Assembly: GCF_007748095.1 (NCBI RefSeq)
Contig: NZ_CP036287.1
Coordinates: 2,232,001 to 2,296,000, forward strand
Source of the DNA: Engelhardtia mirabilis
GTDB taxonomy: Bacteria; Planctomycetota; UBA1135; GCA-002686595
DNA: 64,000 nt
Reading direction: 5' to 3'
The notes below the pieces were generated by a model that saw only the letters and a program-made list of their open reading frames with translations, did not search any database and was not told the origin of the DNA. How positions within the stretch are numbered: the stretch's first letter is position 1; each line of letters begins with the position of its first letter. Below are positions 39,703 to 49,434 of this stretch, in pieces. Both the position numbers and the translations under genes were made by a program.

Positions 39703-42275
39703 CGCTGTTGCTCCGAGGCGCCGCCGCGCAGGTGCTCCTCGAACAGTTGCAGGATGCGGCTGTACTCGTCGCGCCAGCTCGCGGGTTCCTCGAAGCCGTG
39801 GGCCTCGACCGGGTAGAGGGCCAGCTCCCAGCCGTCCTTGCCGAGATCGATCAACTTCTGCGCCAGTCGGATCGAGTCCTTGGCGAGGACGTTGTCGTCG
39901 ACCATGCCGTGGCAGATCAACAACGGGTCGGCCAGGCCCTCGGCGAACTCGATCGGCGAGGAGCGCTCGAAGGCCTCGGGATCGCGCTCCGGCGTGTTGA
40001 GGATGTTGGCGGTGTAGCCGTGGTTGTAGTGGGCCCAGTCGGTCACGGGCCGCAACGCCGCCCCGGCCGCGAAGACCTCGGGCGCCTTGAACAGGGCCAT
40101 CAGCGTCATGAAACCGCCGTAGGAGCCTCCGTACAGGCCGACGCGTTCGGGATCGACCCCGTGGTTCGCCACCAGCCACTCGACCCCGTCGACCAGGTCC
40201 TCGAGCTCGGGCGTGCCCATCTGGCGGTAGATCGCCGTGCGCCAGTCGCGGCCGTAGCCGGCGGAGGCGCGGTAGTCCATGTCGAGCACCACGTAGCCGC
40301 GCCAGGCCAGGAGGCTGTGGAACATGAACTCGCGGAAGTAGCTCGACCAGCCGTGGTGCGCGTTCTGCAGGTAGCCGGCGCCGTGCACGAACAGCACCGC
40401 GGGGCGCTGGCCCGCGGCGGCGGCGACCTCGGCGGGGGGCAGGTACAAGCGCGAATGGATCGGACGACCGTGGTTCGAGGGCACCGCCACGAACTGTGGT
40501 GCGACCCAGGGCAGGGCGGCCCACTGCGGCTCGACCGTGAAGGTCATGCGCTTGGCCTGGGCGCCGGGCCGCGCTTCCTGCAGGTACAGCTCGGTGGGGC
40601 GCAGGGCGCGGTCGTTGTCGAGCAGCAGCCACTGGCCGTCGGGCGAGAGCACGAAGCCCGTGCGCCCGTCCAGGTCCGTGATCTGCTCGGCGGCACCGGT
40701 CTCGGTGTCCAGTCGCCACACGTCGTAGATCCCCGGGTCGTCGACGTTGGCGCGGTAGTACAGGTGCGGCGTGGTCCAGGAGGGGCTCACTCGGCTGACC
40801 TCGAAGGCGCCGGAGGTCATCGCCGCGCCCTCGCCCGTGGTCGGGTCCCACAGGTACAAGTGGCTGTAACCGCTCGCCTCCGACAGGAACCACAGCCGCC
40901 CGTCGTCGAGCCAATCGCTGTCGCGGAAGCCGCCGTTGACCCAGGCCTCGTCGTGCTGGTGGTGGATCAGGCGCAGCGTCGGGGTGCTCTCCTCGCCGGG
41001 GGGAGGCGTCTCGAGCGCGACCAGCCACAGGTCCTTGTTGTCGTGGGAGCGCAGGGTGGTCACGGCGCGCCGCGAGTCGGGGGACCAATTCAAGCTCCCC
41101 GCGGTCACGGGGCGGGGCTTGGCGGCGGGGGCTGCGGCGGGCTCATGGCGCGAGTTGTCGCCCTCGGTCGCGTCGCCTTCATCGTCGCTCTCCTCCTCGC
41201 TCGCCTCGCCGGGCGGCTCCTCGTCGAGGAAGGCCAGGGGGTCGTCCGTGATCATCGGCAGGTCGCCGAAGTCGAACTCGTAGAAGCTGCGACCGGCGGC
41301 GTCGACGAGCATCAGGCGCGTGTCGTCGCGCTCGGAGTAACCGACGTGCGCGCGCACGGTGCGGTTCTCGACCCAGCTCGAATCGGTCACGAACTCCGGC
41401 ATCGAGTCGCGCTTGCCGCCCGAGGACTTCGACTTGGTGACCTCCAAGGCGAGCCAGCGCCCGTCCGGAGACAGGCTCCTCGACAGCTCGCGCCAACCCT
41501 TGCCGACGTAGATCGGCCCCGGGGGGCGAGTGGGGTCGGCGTCGCGCAGCTCCTCAGCCCGCTCGCGCCGCCGCTCGTTCCGGGCGCGCTCGTCGCGCAC
41601 GCTGGCCAGCAGGCGTTCCTGCTGGAGGGCCAGGTAGTCGCGGTCCTCCGCCTTCTCGTCGCCCTCGGCCTCGGGGTCGTCGGCGTAGCTGACGTCGACC
41701 AGCTCCCACTCGAAGCCGTCGGTCAAGTCCCGGGCCAGGAGGTCGCCGCCGCGCTCGAAGACGATCGCGTCGACGCCCTCGAGGGCGAGGGTCCCGTCGT
41801 CGAGGAAGCCGATCGGCCGCTCGTCGACGGAGGTGCGCGTCAGGACGCGCTCCTGCCCGGTGCTGCGGTCGAGCAGGATCAGGTCGCCGTGGCGCTCGAA
41901 GAGCTTGCGCGCCCGTTCGCGATCGAAGACCCCACCCCGGCCGGGGACCAGGCCCAGCTCCTCGTCGGGCAACCGCCGGGTCTCGCCGCTGATCAGGTCG
42001 ACCTGGAACAGGTCGGTCAGGCCGAAGTCGTCGGCGCGCTCGCGTCGGTAGTAGAAGGACAACGAGTCGTCCGCCCACATGGCCCCGCTGGGGGAGCGAG
42101 CGATCCACGCGGGATCAGCCATGATCCGCTCGAGGGTCAACTCGCTCGCGGCCGCGCTGGCCGGAGCCTGCTGCGGCTCGGAGACAGCTGTTCCCTGGGT
42201 CGCCAGTGAAGCACAGGCCGGGAGCGGTGCCGCGCCGGCGGCGAGGACCATGAGCGTCGGAATCAGAGGGCGCAT
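39699..42275 (-). CDS. Exported S9-family serine peptidase (DPP-IV/prolyl oligopeptidase type)
   Basis: 858 residues. The N terminus has a hydrophobic signal ending in LPAC (Cys21), possibly a lipobox, so the enzyme is periplasmic or lipid-anchored. A beta-propeller region (about 60-580) contains blade motifs such as LSPDGRWLALEV, NWSPDSRRAVTT and LSPDGQWLLLDN. It carries an acidic low-complexity insert (EEPPGEASEEESDDEGD) near residue 355. The alpha/beta-hydrolase domain has Ser718 (YGGSYGGF), Asp793 or Asp794 (HGMVDDN) and His826 (VEAHGFE). It cleaves dipeptides or acyl-peptides from short peptides, with likely preference for Pro or Ala at position two by family. It is the first gene of a coupled pair with the metallo-hydrolase. 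Confidence 0.92.
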   Translation of the reverse strand: MRPLIPTLMVLAAGAAPLPACASLATQGTAVSEPQQAPASAAASELTLERIMADPAWIARSPSGAMWADDSLSFYYRRERADDFGLTDLFQVDLISGETRRLPDEELGLVPGRGGVFDRERARKLFERHGDLILLDRSTGQERVLTRTSVDERPIGFLDDGTLALEGVDAIVFERGGDLLARDLTDGFEWELVDVSYADDPEAEGDEKAEDRDYLALQQERLLASVRDERARNERRRERAEELRDADPTRPPGPIYVGKGWRELSRSLSPDGRWLALEVTKSKSSGGKRDSMPEFVTDSSWVENRTVRAHVGYSERDDTRLMLVDAAGRSFYEFDFGDLPMITDDPLAFLDEEPPGEASEEESDDEGDATEGDNSRHEPAAAPAAKPRPVTAGSLNWSPDSRRAVTTLRSHDNKDLWLVALETPPPGEESTPTLRLIHHQHDEAWVNGGFRDSDWLDDGRLWFLSEASGYSHLYLWDPTTGEGAAMTSGAFEVSRVSPSWTTPHLYYRANVDDPGIYDVWRLDTETGAAEQITDLDGRTGFVLSPDGQWLLLDNDRALRPTELYLQEARPGAQAKRMTFTVEPQWAALPWVAPQFVAVPSNHGRPIHSRLYLPPAEVAAAAGQRPAVLFVHGAGYLQNAHHGWSSYFREFMFHSLLAWRGYVVLDMDYRASAGYGRDWRTAIYRQMGTPELEDLVDGVEWLVANHGVDPERVGLYGGSYGGFMTLMALFKAPEVFAAGAALRPVTDWAHYNHGYTANILNTPERDPEAFERSSPIEFAEGLADPLLICHGMVDDNVLAKDSIRLAQKLIDLGKDGWELALYPVEAHGFEEPASWRDEYSRILQLFEEHLRGGASEQQR

Positions 42276-42368
42276 GGGCGGGATTGTGCCCCAAGCAACC
42301 GGTGCCGACGAGGTTTCGGTGGGGAGCCGGGGGCCGCTGTCCGGCGCTCCCCCCGGCCCTGCCCGCGC

Positions 42369-44504
42369 TCAGTCCGACAGGGCGCCGAGCAGCTTGAACA
42401 GGCTCGTGCCCACGAAGTAGTAGGTGCGGTCCTGGTCGACGCTCAAGTCCTGACCCACGCCGACGAACAGCAGCCCGTCCCAGAAGCGCAGCTGCACGCC
42501 GAGGCCGAACTCGGCGCCCTCGTCCACGTCCAGATCGACCGAGGCGGCGTGGACGCCGAGCCCCGGATCGAGCCAGTTCACGAACTTGCCCCAGCCGCTC
42601 TCCGGCTGCCGGTAGCGGTAGTGCCAGCTCGCCATGGCCGCCACGTTGGGCTTCCACTTCTGCGCCGAGTCCGGGCCGGAATCCCCGCGCACGAAGATGG
42701 CTTCGCCACGCACGCTGCGCCGCCAGCCCATCCAGGTCACGCGGAAGTCGAACTCCTCGCGCTCGAGCTGCTCGCCGTCGTCGCCGAGCGTCTGCACGAC
42801 CACGCGTACACGGTCTCCGATGTCGACGTTCGAGCCCAGCTCGACCAGACCCTCGCGCAGGTCGTCGAGCCTGCGGGGCAGGCTGACGCCGTCCCCCGCT
42901 GCCACGGCGCTCGCGGCCGCTTCCAGGTTGCCGCTGGTCAGCTTCAGCACCGCGGCCGCCTTGGTGACGACGTCGACCCACGGCCCCACGTCGTCCAACC
43001 AGCCGTCGATCCCGACCCTGAGGGACTCAGGCACCAGAACGGCGTAGGCCGCATCGGCGTCCGCTGCGCTCAGCTCCGCGACGAGGTTACTCAGGTCGTC
43101 GATCTCATCGGGAACGTCCCGGGCCGCATCGAGGGCGGCTTTCAGCTTGTCCCTGGTCGCCTTCGCCTCGTCGATCAGCTTCTTCGCGAGGTCCGGCAGG
43201 GGTGAATCGTGGCCCTGGAGCAGGTCCGCGATCTCCCTCCTCACGTTGAGCCTGGTGATCTTCTTGCCCGTTGCGACCAGGGCGTGGACCGAGTCCGCGG
43301 CCTGGGCCGTGGCACCGACGAACGCCACCAAGGCGTCGCGAGCTTCGCGCGCAGCCTCGAGCGTCGGCGGCTCGCCGTCCGCCGCCGCGGGAATCGGAAT
43401 GCCCTCGAGCGCCTGCTTGGCCCGCTCCAAGGTGAGCTGCACGGCGCGCAGCTCGTCACCCCCCGTGGCCGGGACCGGGATGCCCTTGAGGGTCTGCGAC
43501 AACGCGTCGGCGAGTTCGTCGACTACGTCGCGCAACTGACCGCCGAGGTCGCCACCGGTCTCGACCAGCTCGCGAATGCGCTCGTCGATGTCGTCCAGGA
43601 CCACCGTCGCCTTGCGCGCTTCGTCGAGCTCGCGCACGACCCGCTCGCGAGTCTCCGCCGAGAAGCTGAAGCCGAGGTTCTTCGGCGCCGTCGAGGACGC
43701 GCCTTGGATGTCGTCGTAGTTGCGAACGTGGAGTCGCACGACGTCGTCACCGGACCCGTCGGCGAAGGCCGAGACCATGACTCGCACCTGTCCGGCGTCG
43801 TCGAGAGTGTCCCTGACCGCGCGCCGACGCTCAGCGAGCCGCTCCGAGAAGTAGCCCGAGTAGCCGGCGAAAGCCGTGCTGCCGTAGGCACCGAGGAACT
43901 CGTCCAGGGGCGCAATGGCGGTGTCGTCGAGCTCGGAATCGTCCAAGAGCACGGATTCGTCCGCGAGGGCCCCGTCGTCGAGTGCCCCGTCGCCAAGACC
44001 GAAGAATGCCTTCTGCCGCGCCTCGAGTTCTGGCTCGAGCTCGAACAGTAGCGCCTTGGCCTCTTCCGCCAAGGGATCGATCGTCTTGACGTTGAAGTCC
44101 TCGGCCTCTTTCACCAATGCGCCGAGGGTTCCGCCATCGCGTGCGGCGACGATGCGCTCGGACAGGTTGGCCGATTCGACGGCGAAGGTGTCGAGCAGCG
44201 CGAGCCAACTCTGGATCGTTGTCCAGGTCTCGTCGGCGACCGGCGTCCGCCCGCGAGTGGGCCCATTGGACGCGAAGTCGACGACGATCATCGAGTTGCG
44301 GTCGACGTAGCCACCTGGCCGAACCAAAAAATCCTTGGCGTCGGCCGGAAGGTTGGCGGGGCGTTCGTAGAGCGCGAACTCGACCGGGCCGACGTGGCCG
44401 TCGAGCGTCGCGCCCGAGGGAGTGGACGCGCAGCCGCCGAGGAAGGGCAGGAAGCAGAGTGCGCCGACGAGGGGCGCGATCTGTGTTGCTCGTTGGGTCT
44501 GCAT
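42369..44504 (-). CDS. Large lipoprotein of unknown function
   Basis: About 711 residues from ATG 44504. The lipobox LGGC lies near residue 25, so it should be lipid-anchored. The body is a long helical region (about 85-520) rich in Glu, Asp, Ala and Lys with two related segments, TLKGIPVPATGGDELRAVQL and ALEGIPIPAAADGEPPTLEA, which suggests an internal repeat. The C terminus is beta-rich and could be an outer-membrane-like strand set: FDFRVTWMGWRRSVRGEAIF, then FGLGVQLRFWDGLLFVGVGQ, ending near DRTYYFVGTSLFKLLG. Its start codon shares one base with the stop of the small gene upstream (TGATG), a mark of coupling. I do not recognise the family. Confidence 0.7.
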   Translation of the reverse strand: MQTQRATQIAPLVGALCFLPFLGGCASTPSGATLDGHVGPVEFALYERPANLPADAKDFLVRPGGYVDRNSMIVVDFASNGPTRGRTPVADETWTTIQSWLALLDTFAVESANLSERIVAARDGGTLGALVKEAEDFNVKTIDPLAEEAKALLFELEPELEARQKAFFGLGDGALDDGALADESVLLDDSELDDTAIAPLDEFLGAYGSTAFAGYSGYFSERLAERRRAVRDTLDDAGQVRVMVSAFADGSGDDVVRLHVRNYDDIQGASSTAPKNLGFSFSAETRERVVRELDEARKATVVLDDIDERIRELVETGGDLGGQLRDVVDELADALSQTLKGIPVPATGGDELRAVQLTLERAKQALEGIPIPAAADGEPPTLEAAREARDALVAFVGATAQAADSVHALVATGKKITRLNVRREIADLLQGHDSPLPDLAKKLIDEAKATRDKLKAALDAARDVPDEIDDLSNLVAELSAADADAAYAVLVPESLRVGIDGWLDDVGPWVDVVTKAAAVLKLTSGNLEAAASAVAAGDGVSLPRRLDDLREGLVELGSNVDIGDRVRVVVQTLGDDGEQLEREEFDFRVTWMGWRRSVRGEAIFVRGDSGPDSAQKWKPNVAAMASWHYRYRQPESGWGKFVNWLDPGLGVHAASVDLDVDEGAEFGLGVQLRFWDGLLFVGVGQDLSVDQDRTYYFVGTSLFKLLGALSD

Positions 44505-44872
44505 CAAACTGTCTCGGTGGCGAGCTTGTAGGCCTTGCGGAGCCAGGTATCGCTCAGCGCGCTGCGACCGGTCATGACGAAGGCGGTGGAGCCGCCCTTG
44601 TTGAAGAAGACACCCTTGGGAGCCGAGTTGCCGAGGGGCTCGCCGTTGGCCATGCGGCGATCGGACGTCCAGCCCTGGGGCCGAGCGGCATCGGTCCAGG
44701 TCAGGGAGTCGAGCTCCGCGGCGTCACTCAGCAGGAACAGATCGAGCAACTTGTGCTCGCTGAGGTGGAACTTGGCGGTCTTCCAGGCTCCGGAGGCCTC
44801 GTTCCCGAAGGTCACGTAGACGATGTTGGTTCCGCCTTCGATGGCGGCCGCGATGTTGGTGAGGGTCGTCAT
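44504..44872 (-). CDS. Small uncharacterised protein
   Basis: 122 residues from ATG 44872 (MTTLTNIAAAIEGGTNIVYV). In-frame starts at 44893 (ATG) and 44950 (GTG) are possible, and none has a ribosome binding site; I chose 44872 because the sequence before it is not protein-like. There is no signal peptide. It contains TFGNEASGAWKTAKFHLSEHK and a C-terminal segment FVMTGRSALSDTWLRKAYKL. It is coupled to the large lipoprotein gene (TGATG junction), so the two products probably act together. Family unknown. Confidence 0.6.
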   Translation of the reverse strand: MTTLTNIAAAIEGGTNIVYVTFGNEASGAWKTAKFHLSEHKLLDLFLLSDAAELDSLTWTDAARPQGWTSDRRMANGEPLGNSAPKGVFFNKGGSTAFVMTGRSALSDTWLRKAYKLATETV

Positions 44873-45046
44873 GGCAGTCGATTGGTCAGGCATCGCCGGT
44901 TGGTAAGGCGTCACAGCGAGCGTCAAGCTCAGATCGCGTGGTGTGGGCACGGAGGTCCGCTCACGATCAACTCTTCTAACGGTCGGCGTGGTCGAACCGA
45001 TCGGGCCCGCGCCGATTTAGCCGCCAAGGCTGTCCCCCCGTGCGCG

Positions 45047-46183
45047 CTAGCGCAGGTAGGGATCCCAGGGGATTCCCATGCTCGGGTCGGTCAACTGCCG
45101 CACGTCCGGGAGCAGCAGCTCGGCAATGGCGCGCTCGACCTCCACGGCGGTCTGGCTGAAGCGATCGACGACGACCCGCGCCCCGTTGGCCTTGGGCCGC
45201 AGGAACAGCACTTCGAGGGCCTCGCCCTCGACCGGTTGGATCGTGAGCGTGGCGTCGGGGCGCTCGAGGGCGCTCGGTTGCACGCTGCGCGGATCGATCG
45301 GCGCCGCGAAGGTCGCGTGGGCCAGGAACAGCTCGAAGCCGGTGGCCAGCACCGGGTGGGCTGCCGCGGACTCGCCGGTCTCCGCGTCGACCACGGTCCA
45401 GGTGCCCGTTGGCCGACCGTCGGGGCCTGGGGGGCCCGGTGCGGCCTCGCGGCGCAGCTCGAAACCGGACCCGTCGGCCCGATCCACGAAGACCCGCGCG
45501 ATGCCGCTGCGGAAGCCCGGCCAGGCGTTGGGGATCACGTGGCGGTCGATCAGCGGAGGTGTCGGCAGGCCGACGACCGGACGCGAGGTGAACCGCAGGC
45601 CGGCGGCCAGATCGCGATCGAGCTCCAGCACTTCATCACCGCCGATCCGACGCGCGAAGACGCCACCGCGTGCGAGGGAGCGCCCCAGGTCGACGGCGAA
45701 CAAGACGTCGCGTTCCTCGTCCTTCAACACGTCGACGCCGTGCAGCGAAACGCGCACGCAGGCCCCGGCGTCCAACCCGTATTCGGCGAGGGTCGGATCG
45801 TCGGCCGCGAGGTCGGCCACTCGCACCACGCCCTTGGCGTCGATGACGCTCTGCACCAGACCGAGCACGGCGTCCTGGTCCGCTACCAGAGCCAGGTGTG
45901 TGGTGCAGCGCCACAGTCCCGACACGCGCGCGTAGAAGAACGACTCGCGGCCCCCGCGGCCGTCGGTGCGCTCGACGGTCACGGCGGCGACGGGGACCAT
46001 CACCTCGCCACGCTCGTCGAACAGTCGACTCGAGGGGCGATCGACCAGGGCCGCGACTTCGCTCCCGCCGGCACGGCTGTCGGTGTCGCGTTGGGTCAGA
46101 CTGGCGCTCCAGCGGCGCAGGCCGATGGCGAGCGCGGCGAGCGCGACCCAGAGTGCGAACAGGCGCAGTCGGGAGCGTCCCAT
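45047..46183 (-). CDS. DUF4340-type envelope protein
   Basis: 378 residues from ATG 46183. One N-terminal membrane helix (about residues 6-21), and the rest is predicted outside. The sequence reads like the DUF4340 family, which occurs next to Gld-type ABC transporters: RLFDERGEVMVPVAAVTVER near residue 52, then DPTLAEYGLDAGACVRVSLH near 128, and a C-terminal VEVERAIAELLLPDVRQL. The ATG overlaps the stop of the GldG-like gene as ATGA, making it the last of a four-gene unit. Its role is probably as the extracytoplasmic partner of the transporter; the substrate is unknown. Confidence 0.75.
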   Translation of the reverse strand: MGRSRLRLFALWVALAALAIGLRRWSASLTQRDTDSRAGGSEVAALVDRPSSRLFDERGEVMVPVAAVTVERTDGRGGRESFFYARVSGLWRCTTHLALVADQDAVLGLVQSVIDAKGVVRVADLAADDPTLAEYGLDAGACVRVSLHGVDVLKDEERDVLFAVDLGRSLARGGVFARRIGGDEVLELDRDLAAGLRFTSRPVVGLPTPPLIDRHVIPNAWPGFRSGIARVFVDRADGSGFELRREAAPGPPGPDGRPTGTWTVVDAETGESAAAHPVLATGFELFLAHATFAAPIDPRSVQPSALERPDATLTIQPVEGEALEVLFLRPKANGARVVVDRFSQTAVEVERAIAELLLPDVRQLTDPSMGIPWDPYLR

Positions 46184-49100
46184 CAGAGCGGCCCTCCATT
46201 GCGCTGCCGCGTGGCGCGACGCATCCGGGCGGCCGCCAGCAGTCGCAGGGCCAAGCCGATGACGAGCACCCCGGCGGGGCCGCCCGCGAGGACCGCGACG
46301 CGCCAGGCCAGGCGCTGGTCCGGCTCCACGTACTCGAGTCCACGGGGCACGTCGCGACGCGCCGTGAGCGCGGCGACCTCCGGCGGCAGGGTCAGGTGGG
46401 CGACCGCGTTGACCAGGAAGTGGTCGCTGCGGAAGCCACCCTCGAGCAGCCAGCGGTTCTTGAAGCACTCCGATGCGCCGATCAGGACCAGGTCGCCCGC
46501 TCCGGGCGCTGGCGCCAGGGGCGCGGGATCCTCGGCGGTGCCCGGTCGCAGGGGCTCGGCCGGCAGGGGAAAGCGGCCGCGCAGGCGCACGGCGAGGTTG
46601 CGCCGTCCCTCGTACTCGCCGTCCGGCGGACCTTCGAGCACGTCTTGGGGCAGGTCGCCGCCCTCCCAGTCGAAACTCCAACTGCGCTCGCTGGTCTCGA
46701 TCAGGACCTCGCTCTCGAGGCCCAGGGCTGCCAGGCGCTGGGGGTCGAGGTCGATCGCGTTCGCGAAGGGCAGGGCCAGGTCGCCCACGCCGCCCATCAT
46801 CGGCGAGTTCGCGTAGTCGGCGCTCGAGGCGCGGATCAGGAAGGGCAGGGCCGAGGCCTGGGCCTCGTAGTCCCGCTGGTTCGTCTCACGATTGACCTCC
46901 GTCGCCAGGTCGGCGCTGAACTTGAGCTCGTCGAAGACCACGGTGCGCTCGAGCTCCACGCCGAACTCCGGGAACCACAGCTCGTCGATGTCGGCGGACT
47001 GGGGCTGGGGCCAGTAGGCCAGCTCGAACTCGCGACCGCGGTAGCGCTGGGGGATGATCCGGAAGTGCTGCGCTGCGACCAGCGCCGAGCCGCCTCCATG
47101 CAGGTGGTTGGCGAGGGCCTCGAGGACGTACCGCACGTCCCGGCGCGGCTGCAACCAAACCACGGTGCGCGTGCCCTCGGGCAGGGTCAGGTGCGAGGGC
47201 CCCTCCGGCGCCGGCTTGTTGTCCACGTGCTCCACATCGAACCCCGCCCGCTCGAGGGCGCCCCGCGCCAGGCTGTAGACGTCGGTGCCGCTGGGCGCGA
47301 AGAGTTGGCGCAGTTGGTACTCGGTGTGGGCCTCGGCGGGGGAGAGGCGCGGCAGGTCGCTGGCCAGGGCGACGACGGGCCGCTCGCCCGTGCCCAGGCG
47401 CCAGAGGGCGAAGGCGACGCGGAACTCGGTGTCCTCGAAGGACAGGGCGTCGGGGAAGGCCAGACGCTCGACGCGCCCGCCCGCGCGCAGCTCGAGGGTC
47501 GCGAAGATCGAGCGCACGGTGGTCGCGCCACCGTCGGTGGTGCGCGTGCGGAAGGGCGCGATCCCGCGCTCGGCCAGGCCTCCGAGGGCATCCGCTTCGA
47601 GCTCTTCGGGCACCGTGCGGGTCAGCTCCACGCCCTGGGCCGAGCCCGCCAGGTCCGCCAGCCGACGGGTCGCCGAGCGGGCGGCGGCGCGCATGCGCGG
47701 CGGCAGGTCGGCCTCCCGCGACAGGATCCACTCGAGCTCGAGGCCTCCCGACGAGGCAGCCTGCTCGGCCAGCTCGATGGTGACCTCGGCCGGTCGATTG
47801 AGGCCGTCGCCGGAGAAGTCGGCTCCGACCCCCGCGGGCTCGAGCATTCGTCCGAGGCCTCCCAGAGCGAAGCCGACTGCAACGAGACCACCGATCAAGA
47901 GCAGCGGGCGCATTGAGCGTTCGACGCTCTGTCCGCGCGGTCGCAGGGCGCCGCGCAGGAGCGCGATCAACAACACCAGCGCGGGTCCCAGTCCGACCAC
48001 CGCCGCGCGCCAGGCCAGGCGCTCGGATCCGGTCAACTCCGGCAGGGGTTGCGGGCGCGGGAAGTCGGCCCGCGCCATCACGAGGCGCTCGTCGCTGGTC
48101 AACTCGTCCAGCAGGATCGAGACCAAACGGCGGTGGGCGTAGCCGCTGGAGTCGAGGAACTCGTCGGCGAAGGGACTCGCGGAGGCGGCTGCGACCACCG
48201 AGCCCTCGAAGCTGGTCGGCGGCGAGAGCAGCACCAGCAGTGGTTGCTTGGGCAGGTTGCGCCCCGACTCGGGCACCAGGGCCGAGACGCGCAGGGGTTC
48301 GGGGTCGGTGATCTCGGCCAGGCCCGGCAGGGACCAGGACAGCTCGGAGCTGGTGGCCAGGACCTGAGCCTCGAAGCCGCGCTCGGCCAGGGCCTCACCG
48401 TCGAGCTCCAGGGGCGACGGCGTGGCGAACAGCAGGTTGCCGTTGGGTTGGCCAGGCAGCCCGCGGAAGTCCTGGTTGGGCGCGATGCAACGGAACAGGA
48501 AGGGCACCGGCACCGCTTGACCGTCAAGGATCAACGACTCGCAGCGGCGGTCGAAGACCGGGCTCTCGACCGCGCGCAGGCCGAAGGTCGCCCACAGGGC
48601 CTGGACGTCGATGTCGCGCGGTCGCAGGTCGACCGCGGCCTCGTCCTCCACCGTGCCGAATTCGCCGGCGCGCGCGCTGGCCGCGATCACGAGCCCGCGC
48701 CCCTGCGCTCGCCAACGCTCGACCGCGTCGAGCCTGGCGGCGGTGGGGGCCGTGGGCTGCATCCAGAACAAGAGGTCCGCGTCGTCGGGCAGGCTCGCGC
48801 CGCCGTCCAGGTCCACGTCGAGCACCTCGCCGCGCTGGGCCAGGGCGCCGCGCAGTTGCGAGAACCCGCTGGGCGCGGCGAAGGCGATGCGCGGTCGCGC
48901 CGGCTCCTCGAGCTGCTTCAGGTGCGCGCAGATCAAGGACTGCAGGCGCGGGAGGTGCTCGGGCAGGAGGCCGTTGACCACCGCCGCGTCGCGCGCGCCC
49001 AGGGAGATCTCGAGCGTCGACCAGACCTCGCGTTCGGTCCAACCGTCGCGCTGGACCGTGCGCACGCGGAAGGGCGCCAGGCGGCGCTGGGTCGCGAAGG

Positions 49101-49434
49101 CGGCGACCTCGGGCCGCTGGGCCGGGTCGACGATCTCGAACCGCACGCGCTCCGGCGCCACCTCGCGGATGGCCTCGAGGACCTCGAGCACGCCGCGCTC
49201 GAGGTGTCGCAGCTCGCTCGGCATGCTGGCCGGCTCGCTGGCGTAGTAGACGATGCGGACCGGATCGGCCAGCTCCTCGAGGAAGGCGCGGTTGCGGTCG
49301 TTGACGTCGCGCAGGCGCAGGTTGCCGACCTCGATCGAGGCGTTCTTCTGGCGCGCGACGTCCACGGCACCGCTCACGACGGCACCGAGCAGGCCGAGGG
49401 TGATCAGGCTGGCGAGGAGGGCTCCGGGCTTCAT
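46183..49434 (-). CDS. Double-length GldG-like ABC transporter auxiliary protein
   Basis: 1083 residues from ATG 49434, about twice the size of a normal GldG-type protein. Two halves have the same plan. The first (1 to about 500) begins with a membrane helix (MKPGALLASLITLGLLGAVV), has the DVNDRNRAFLEELADPVRIVY segment, and ends with a membrane helix after LTGSERLAWRAAVVGLGPAL. The second (about 515-1083) begins with MRPLLLIGGLVAVGFAL and ends with EPDQRLAWRVAVLAGGPAGV. Matching blocks include PFRVRTVQRDGWTEREVWST and PFRTRTTDGGATTVRSIFAT. This is an internal duplication or gene fusion. It overlaps the permease gene by 4 bases and the DUF4340 gene by 1-4 bases. Confidence 0.82.
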   Translation of the reverse strand: MKPGALLASLITLGLLGAVVSGAVDVARQKNASIEVGNLRLRDVNDRNRAFLEELADPVRIVYYASEPASMPSELRHLERGVLEVLEAIREVAPERVRFEIVDPAQRPEVAAFATQRRLAPFRVRTVQRDGWTEREVWSTLEISLGARDAAVVNGLLPEHLPRLQSLICAHLKQLEEPARPRIAFAAPSGFSQLRGALAQRGEVLDVDLDGGASLPDDADLLFWMQPTAPTAARLDAVERWRAQGRGLVIAASARAGEFGTVEDEAAVDLRPRDIDVQALWATFGLRAVESPVFDRRCESLILDGQAVPVPFLFRCIAPNQDFRGLPGQPNGNLLFATPSPLELDGEALAERGFEAQVLATSSELSWSLPGLAEITDPEPLRVSALVPESGRNLPKQPLLVLLSPPTSFEGSVVAAASASPFADEFLDSSGYAHRRLVSILLDELTSDERLVMARADFPRPQPLPELTGSERLAWRAAVVGLGPALVLLIALLRGALRPRGQSVERSMRPLLLIGGLVAVGFALGGLGRMLEPAGVGADFSGDGLNRPAEVTIELAEQAASSGGLELEWILSREADLPPRMRAAARSATRRLADLAGSAQGVELTRTVPEELEADALGGLAERGIAPFRTRTTDGGATTVRSIFATLELRAGGRVERLAFPDALSFEDTEFRVAFALWRLGTGERPVVALASDLPRLSPAEAHTEYQLRQLFAPSGTDVYSLARGALERAGFDVEHVDNKPAPEGPSHLTLPEGTRTVVWLQPRRDVRYVLEALANHLHGGGSALVAAQHFRIIPQRYRGREFELAYWPQPQSADIDELWFPEFGVELERTVVFDELKFSADLATEVNRETNQRDYEAQASALPFLIRASSADYANSPMMGGVGDLALPFANAIDLDPQRLAALGLESEVLIETSERSWSFDWEGGDLPQDVLEGPPDGEYEGRRNLAVRLRGRFPLPAEPLRPGTAEDPAPLAPAPGAGDLVLIGASECFKNRWLLEGGFRSDHFLVNAVAHLTLPPEVAALTARRDVPRGLEYVEPDQRLAWRVAVLAGGPAGVLVIGLALRLLAAARMRRATRQRNGGPL

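Noticed and set aside
39708..42209. An 833-codon open frame on the + strand
   Set aside because: It is the mirror of the S9 peptidase gene; high GC at third positions keeps the antisense frame open. The peptidase has full catalytic motifs.
44117..47916. Long + strand open frames (899 and 672 codons)
   Set aside because: They are antisense to the lipoprotein, DUF4340 and GldG-like genes and show Arg/Gly/Asp-rich composition with no domain.
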